In this document: piece by piece, positions 61,097 through 64,000 of the stretch
Layout of the letters: each line of letters opens with the position of its first letter
How positions within the stretch are numbered: position 1 is the first letter of the stretch
Origin: SXXK01 sp046074645
GTDB taxonomy: Bacteria > Planctomycetota > Planctomycetia > Planctomycetales > Planctomycetaceae
Assembly (NCBI GenBank): GCA_046074645.1
Contig: JBJTOP010000394.1
Coordinates: 1 to 64,000, forward strand
Direction of reading: 5' to 3'
Length of the DNA stretch: 64,000 nt
Notes under the pieces: model-generated
Told to the model about the DNA's origin: nothing
The model's input: only the letters and a program-made list of their open reading frames with translations
Database searches by the model: none
Program-made: the position numbers and the translations under genes

Positions 61097-62173
61097 ATGC
61101 GCTCCACTTTGACTGCTCTGGTAATCCTCTGCGCCGTCACCGGCAGCCACTCCCGCCTGCTTGCACAATACGACAAAACACCTCCAATCACTGTCCCTGC
61201 TGCCGTAGCCGCTTCCGCCGCAGAGATGAAGCCCTACACTGAACCCCTGGAACACACCAGCTTCAAAATCGAGATGGTCCCCATTCCCGGCGGTACCTTT
61301 CGAATGGGCAGTCCAGACGCCGAGCCCCAGCGCCGCGACGATGAAGGTCCGCAGCACGATATTCAGATTTCACCATTCTGGATGAGCCGTCACGAGATTA
61401 CCTGGAACCAGTACGAAGTCTGGGGAGACCGCGTCGATTCACTGCGCCGCGCGGCCTTCGGTGATCCCCCGTCACCACGCGACAGCATTGCTGATTCCGT
61501 CACGCGGCCAACGCCGCCATACACCGACATGAGCTTCGGTATGGGCCGCGAAAACAACCCGGCCATCTGCATGACCCAGCACGCCGCTCGCATGTACTGC
61601 ACCTGGCTCACCACAAAAACCGGCCGCTACTATCGACTCCCCACGGAAGCCGAGTGGGAATACGCCTGCCGCGCCGGGACCACCACCGCATACTCCTTCG
61701 GCGATGACCCAAAGCTGCTCGGTGACTACGCCTGGTTCGAAGCCAACAGCGACGGTCGCTATCAGCCCGTCGGCCGAAAAAAACCAAATCCCTGGGGACT
61801 CTTCGACATGCACGGCAACGTCGCCGAATGGGTCCTCGACCAGTACGTGCCCGGCTCATACGCTGAACGAAAACAACTCGCCACAGACCCGCTCCTGATT
61901 CCCCTGATGGAGTATTCTCGAGCTGTACGCGGAGGTGGTTGGGACGATCCCGCCGAAATGCTCCGCTCTGCCGTCCGCGAAGGATCCAGCCTCGAATGGA
62001 AACAACAGGATCCCCAGATCCCCCAAAGCATTTGGTACTTCACCGATGCACTCGGCGTGGGCTTCCGCGTCGTGCGGCCACTCAATGAACCCGATCCGGC
62101 AGAGAAAGCTGCCAAATGGGACAAGAGTGAACCACCGCAGAAAGATCCCGAGGAAGGCCCCGCGATTGAATAG
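61097..62173 (+). CDS. SUMF1/FGE-fold protein lacking catalytic cysteines
   Basis: 358 aa, exported (hydrophobic MRSTLTALVILCAVTG). The FGE-sulfatase fold is clear: VPIPGGTFRMGSPDAE, HEITWNQYEVW, RLPTEAEWEYACRAG, GLFDMHGNVAEWVLD. Where formylglycine-generating enzymes have RGGS plus Cys residues, this one has RGGGWDDPAEMLRSAVREG without them, so it is probably not an active sulfatase activator. Confidence 0.85.
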   Translation: MRSTLTALVILCAVTGSHSRLLAQYDKTPPITVPAAVAASAAEMKPYTEPLEHTSFKIEMVPIPGGTFRMGSPDAEPQRRDDEGPQHDIQISPFWMSRHEITWNQYEVWGDRVDSLRRAAFGDPPSPRDSIADSVTRPTPPYTDMSFGMGRENNPAICMTQHAARMYCTWLTTKTGRYYRLPTEAEWEYACRAGTTTAYSFGDDPKLLGDYAWFEANSDGRYQPVGRKKPNPWGLFDMHGNVAEWVLDQYVPGSYAERKQLATDPLLIPLMEYSRAVRGGGWDDPAEMLRSAVREGSSLEWKQQDPQIPQSIWYFTDALGVGFRVVRPLNEPDPAEKAAKWDKSEPPQKDPEEGPAIE

Positions 62174-62239
62174 GTGAGCGGTCGCTGACGCGGTCGCGAA
62201 CGCGTTAGCGCTGCCGGGTGAATTGTCGCCGCGGATGCA

Positions 62240-62276
62240 GACCCGTTTTCCCACAGACTGCCGCCCGGCGGATCAT
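62240..62276 (+). repeat. Diverged remnant of the interspersed repeat
   Basis: CCGTTTTCCCACAGACTGCCGCCCGGCGG resembles the TTTGCCCGCAGGCTGCCGCC module. Low-quality match. Confidence 0.4.
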
Positions 62277-62313
62277 CGGCGCCTGAAAACCCCAAACTGC
62301 GATTCGCTGTTCT

Positions 62314-62646
62314 TCAGGCAACTGTCAGGTACAGCAGCAGGCTGGTTTGAAACCAAACAAGAGTTCCGGTAACCGGAGCCAGCAGACGGCTCTCCCTCAG
62401 CATCATCGCAAGCAGCACAAACATGACAACGATTGTCCCGGCAACCTTCAGCTGCACAAACAAATTCACGTCACCACTGCCCAGTCGAATCAACCAGACA
62501 CCAAGCGGGTTCTCTTCCAGAAACGGCATTTCCTCACGGTATCTGACAGTCAGCCAGATGTCATAGATCGACACACCAGCGATCAGCACCCAGCCCAAAG
62601 GAAACCAAAGTCGCCAGCGCCGAAAATCCTCAAGCACTCCACTCAT
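62314..62646 (-). CDS. DUF5658-like membrane protein, copy 2
   Basis: 110 aa from the ATG at 62646: MSGVLEDFRRWRLWFP, then three helices (WVLIAGVSIYDIWLTV, LKVAGTIVVMFVLLAMML, LVWFQTSLLLYLTVA). FLEENPLGVWLIRLG parallels the FVESNPLARWVIQNW of copy 1. AGGA lies about 10 bases before the start. Confidence 0.72.
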   Translation of the reverse strand: MSGVLEDFRRWRLWFPLGWVLIAGVSIYDIWLTVRYREEMPFLEENPLGVWLIRLGSGDVNLFVQLKVAGTIVVMFVLLAMMLRESRLLAPVTGTLVWFQTSLLLYLTVA

Positions 62647-62971
62647 GGCTCGTATTCCTGTCCGAGACAAAACGGAAAGCGATTCAGGGATAGTGGGAGC
62701 CCCGTCGCCGATCATCCGGTTCGCAAATGCCGCGCCAGAGGCAGGCATTGAGTCGCTCGGAAAGATAAATTTTGACAATGCAGCAGCAAAGCAGCCGCTT
62801 GCTGACTGGAACTCAGGCACACCTGCTCATTCCAGCCGCACCAGACTCCGGCAGTTTCCGCGGGACAGGAACAGTGCGGCCAGGGATTATCCGACAACCT
62901 CAGCGACCGCTCGTCGTAATGCCTTCCAACGGGCGTGACTGCCAGTTTTTCGCCCAGGGCGCGATTCACTG
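62647..62971. other. Intergenic region
   Basis: A 325-base gap between lnt and the DUF5658-like gene, both minus strand. I see no gene, repeat or hairpin of note. Confidence 0.5.
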
Positions 62972-64000
62972 TTACATCGACGTCCGCCGCGCGGGACGGA
63001 CGCAGCAAAAGACGGCAGCAAGGACGCAGAGGACCGGGAACCAGTCACCCCAGCGGCTGTACAGAGACGAGCGGGGATCGAGAGGCACCTGTCCGAGAAT
63101 GATGCCGGCAAAATTGCGTCGCCATTTGCCCGTCGCGGGATCGCGGAGCGATTCAACTTCCGTCAGTTCCGGGTTGACGCCTTCGAAAGGTTCCTGCATG
63201 ACGAGAATTTTCGCCGGTTCGCGAATGCGTCCATCACCATCGATGAATGCCGAAATCCCGCCATTAACAGATCGCACCATCGGGATGCGATTTTCAACAC
63301 AGCGAAAAGACGCGGTAATCAGATGCTGGTCCAGTTCGCTGCTGCCGCGAAACCAGCCGTCGTTGGTGAGATTGACAAGCAGATCACCGGCATTGCCGGA
63401 GGCATCCCGCCGGTTCGCCATGCGACGCACCAGTCGGGGCACTGTGTCTTCGAAACAGATCAGCGGTACAAATCGCCACGGACCATAGTTGAAGAGCGCT
63501 GGTTCGGCGCCCGCGTCAATCCCGAACCCGGCTCCGAATGGCGTCAGATTGGCAAGCCACGGGAAGACATCCCTGAGCGGAATGTACTCGCCAAAGATGA
63601 CTCGGTGAATCTTGTCGTAGCGCCCGACATAGCCCAGATCCGGGCGAATGAAGGCAGCAGAATTATACAGTCGGAGTTGTTTCTTTTCGGCAACGGCAGC
63701 CTCCAGTCCGATCATCAGTGCGGCCCCGGTGCCTTTGGAATGCCCAGCCAGGCTCTGCTGCACTTCACCATTGCGGAACTGATCGACGAGTGCTGAGGAT
63801 TCACTGCCGTATTCCCGAACGACATCGAGAGGCAGAAGGGAAAGAATGTCTGCATCGGACAGGTCGGTCGCCGCAGACCGTTCGGGCCAGGGAAACATGG
63901 TTTCCGGCCAAACAATAAGGTCCGGCTGCAGGGGGATGGATTGCTGCATCAGGGAGTTGTGAACGCGATAGCGAGTGAGCACCAGTTCGCCATCGTGCTT
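62972..64000 (-). CDS. lnt: Apolipoprotein N-acyltransferase (5' end cut by window edge)
   Basis: 343 codons with no start inside the window. The nitrilase-like catalytic triad is visible: the Glu in VWPETMFPW, the Lys in GRYDKIHRVIFGEYIPLR and the Cys in VPLICFEDTVP. One C-terminal helix follows. It N-acylates lipoproteins at the inner membrane, which fits the lipoproteins in this window. The N-terminal membrane part lies off the right edge. Confidence 0.9.
   Translation of the reverse strand, partial: KHDGELVLTRYRVHNSLMQQSIPLQPDLIVWPETMFPWPERSAATDLSDADILSLLPLDVVREYGSESSALVDQFRNGEVQQSLAGHSKGTGAALMIGLEAAVAEKKQLRLYNSAAFIRPDLGYVGRYDKIHRVIFGEYIPLRDVFPWLANLTPFGAGFGIDAGAEPALFNYGPWRFVPLICFEDTVPRLVRRMANRRDASGNAGDLLVNLTNDGWFRGSSELDQHLITASFRCVENRIPMVRSVNGGISAFIDGDGRIREPAKILVMQEPFEGVNPELTEVESLRDPATGKWRRNFAGIILGQVPLDPRSSLYSRWGDWFPVLCVLAAVFCCVRPARRTSM

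Overview
This window looks like chromosomal DNA of a planctomycete (phylum Planctomycetota), with moderately high GC. The evidence is the mix of families: a DUF1559 protein with a type IV pilin-like N-terminus, a TIGR03009-type secreted protein, a CSPTR-type sulfatase, several ECF sigma factors, MfnB (a furan-ring enzyme of methanofuran/C1 cofactor synthesis) and a complete Planctomycetes/Verrucomicrobia-type bacterial microcompartment (BMC) locus. I cannot name genus or species from sequence alone.

Layout. 1-5.6 kb: minus-strand ABC permease (cut by the left edge), enolase-superfamily enzyme, membrane-bound MutS-like ATPase and TIGR03009/PASTA protein. 5.7-6.9 kb: a gene-free block of hairpin-forming interspersed repeats. 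6.9-12.7 kb: an ABC exporter pair, rnpA, a P-loop kinase, a sulfatase and an ECF sigma factor. 12.7-22.8 kb: an HD/GGDEF signalling protein, purC, a PhyH dioxygenase, a GT39-like membrane protein, a TPR protein, mfnB, a small charged protein and a dehydroquinate-synthase-family cyclase. Two identical parS-like sites lie 1.1 kb apart at 18.2 and 19.3 kb. 23-31 kb: secreted proteins of unknown function, rpsR with a structured upstream region, and small proteins. 31-35 kb: an ECF sigma/anti-sigma pair, an esterase, a 5'-truncated glycosidase, a Nudix hydrolase and more repeats. 36-42 kb: a di-haem peroxidase-like protein, then a compact [NiFe]-hydrogenase large subunit, maturation protease, mobB and panC run. 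42.6-47.8 kb: DUF1559 protein, small lipoprotein, M66 metalloprotease and birA.

47.9-57.5 kb holds the functional centrepiece, a BMC operon on the minus strand. It starts with a DeoR-type regulator and continues with PduL phosphotransacylase, two BMC-H shell proteins, acetate kinase, BMC-P, a four-helix membrane protein, CoA-acylating aldehyde dehydrogenase, BMC-P, an unknown protein with an encapsulation-type helix, BMC-P, class II aldolase, and a lactate/malate dehydrogenase. By family knowledge this resembles the organelle described for fucose/rhamnose degradation: the aldolase splits a deoxy-sugar phosphate to lactaldehyde plus DHAP inside a shell, the aldehyde goes to acyl-CoA, then acyl-phosphate, and finally ATP plus lactate. 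Four proteins carry similar short amphipathic helices that probably target them to the lumen.

57.6-64 kb: a second large repeat block, partly an inverted copy of the one at 6 kb, a squalene-cyclase-like repeat protein, an NHL-like protein, two DUF5658-like membrane proteins, an FGE-fold protein lacking the catalytic cysteines, and the C-terminal part of lnt, cut by the right edge. No tRNA, CRISPR array or intact insertion sequence was seen.
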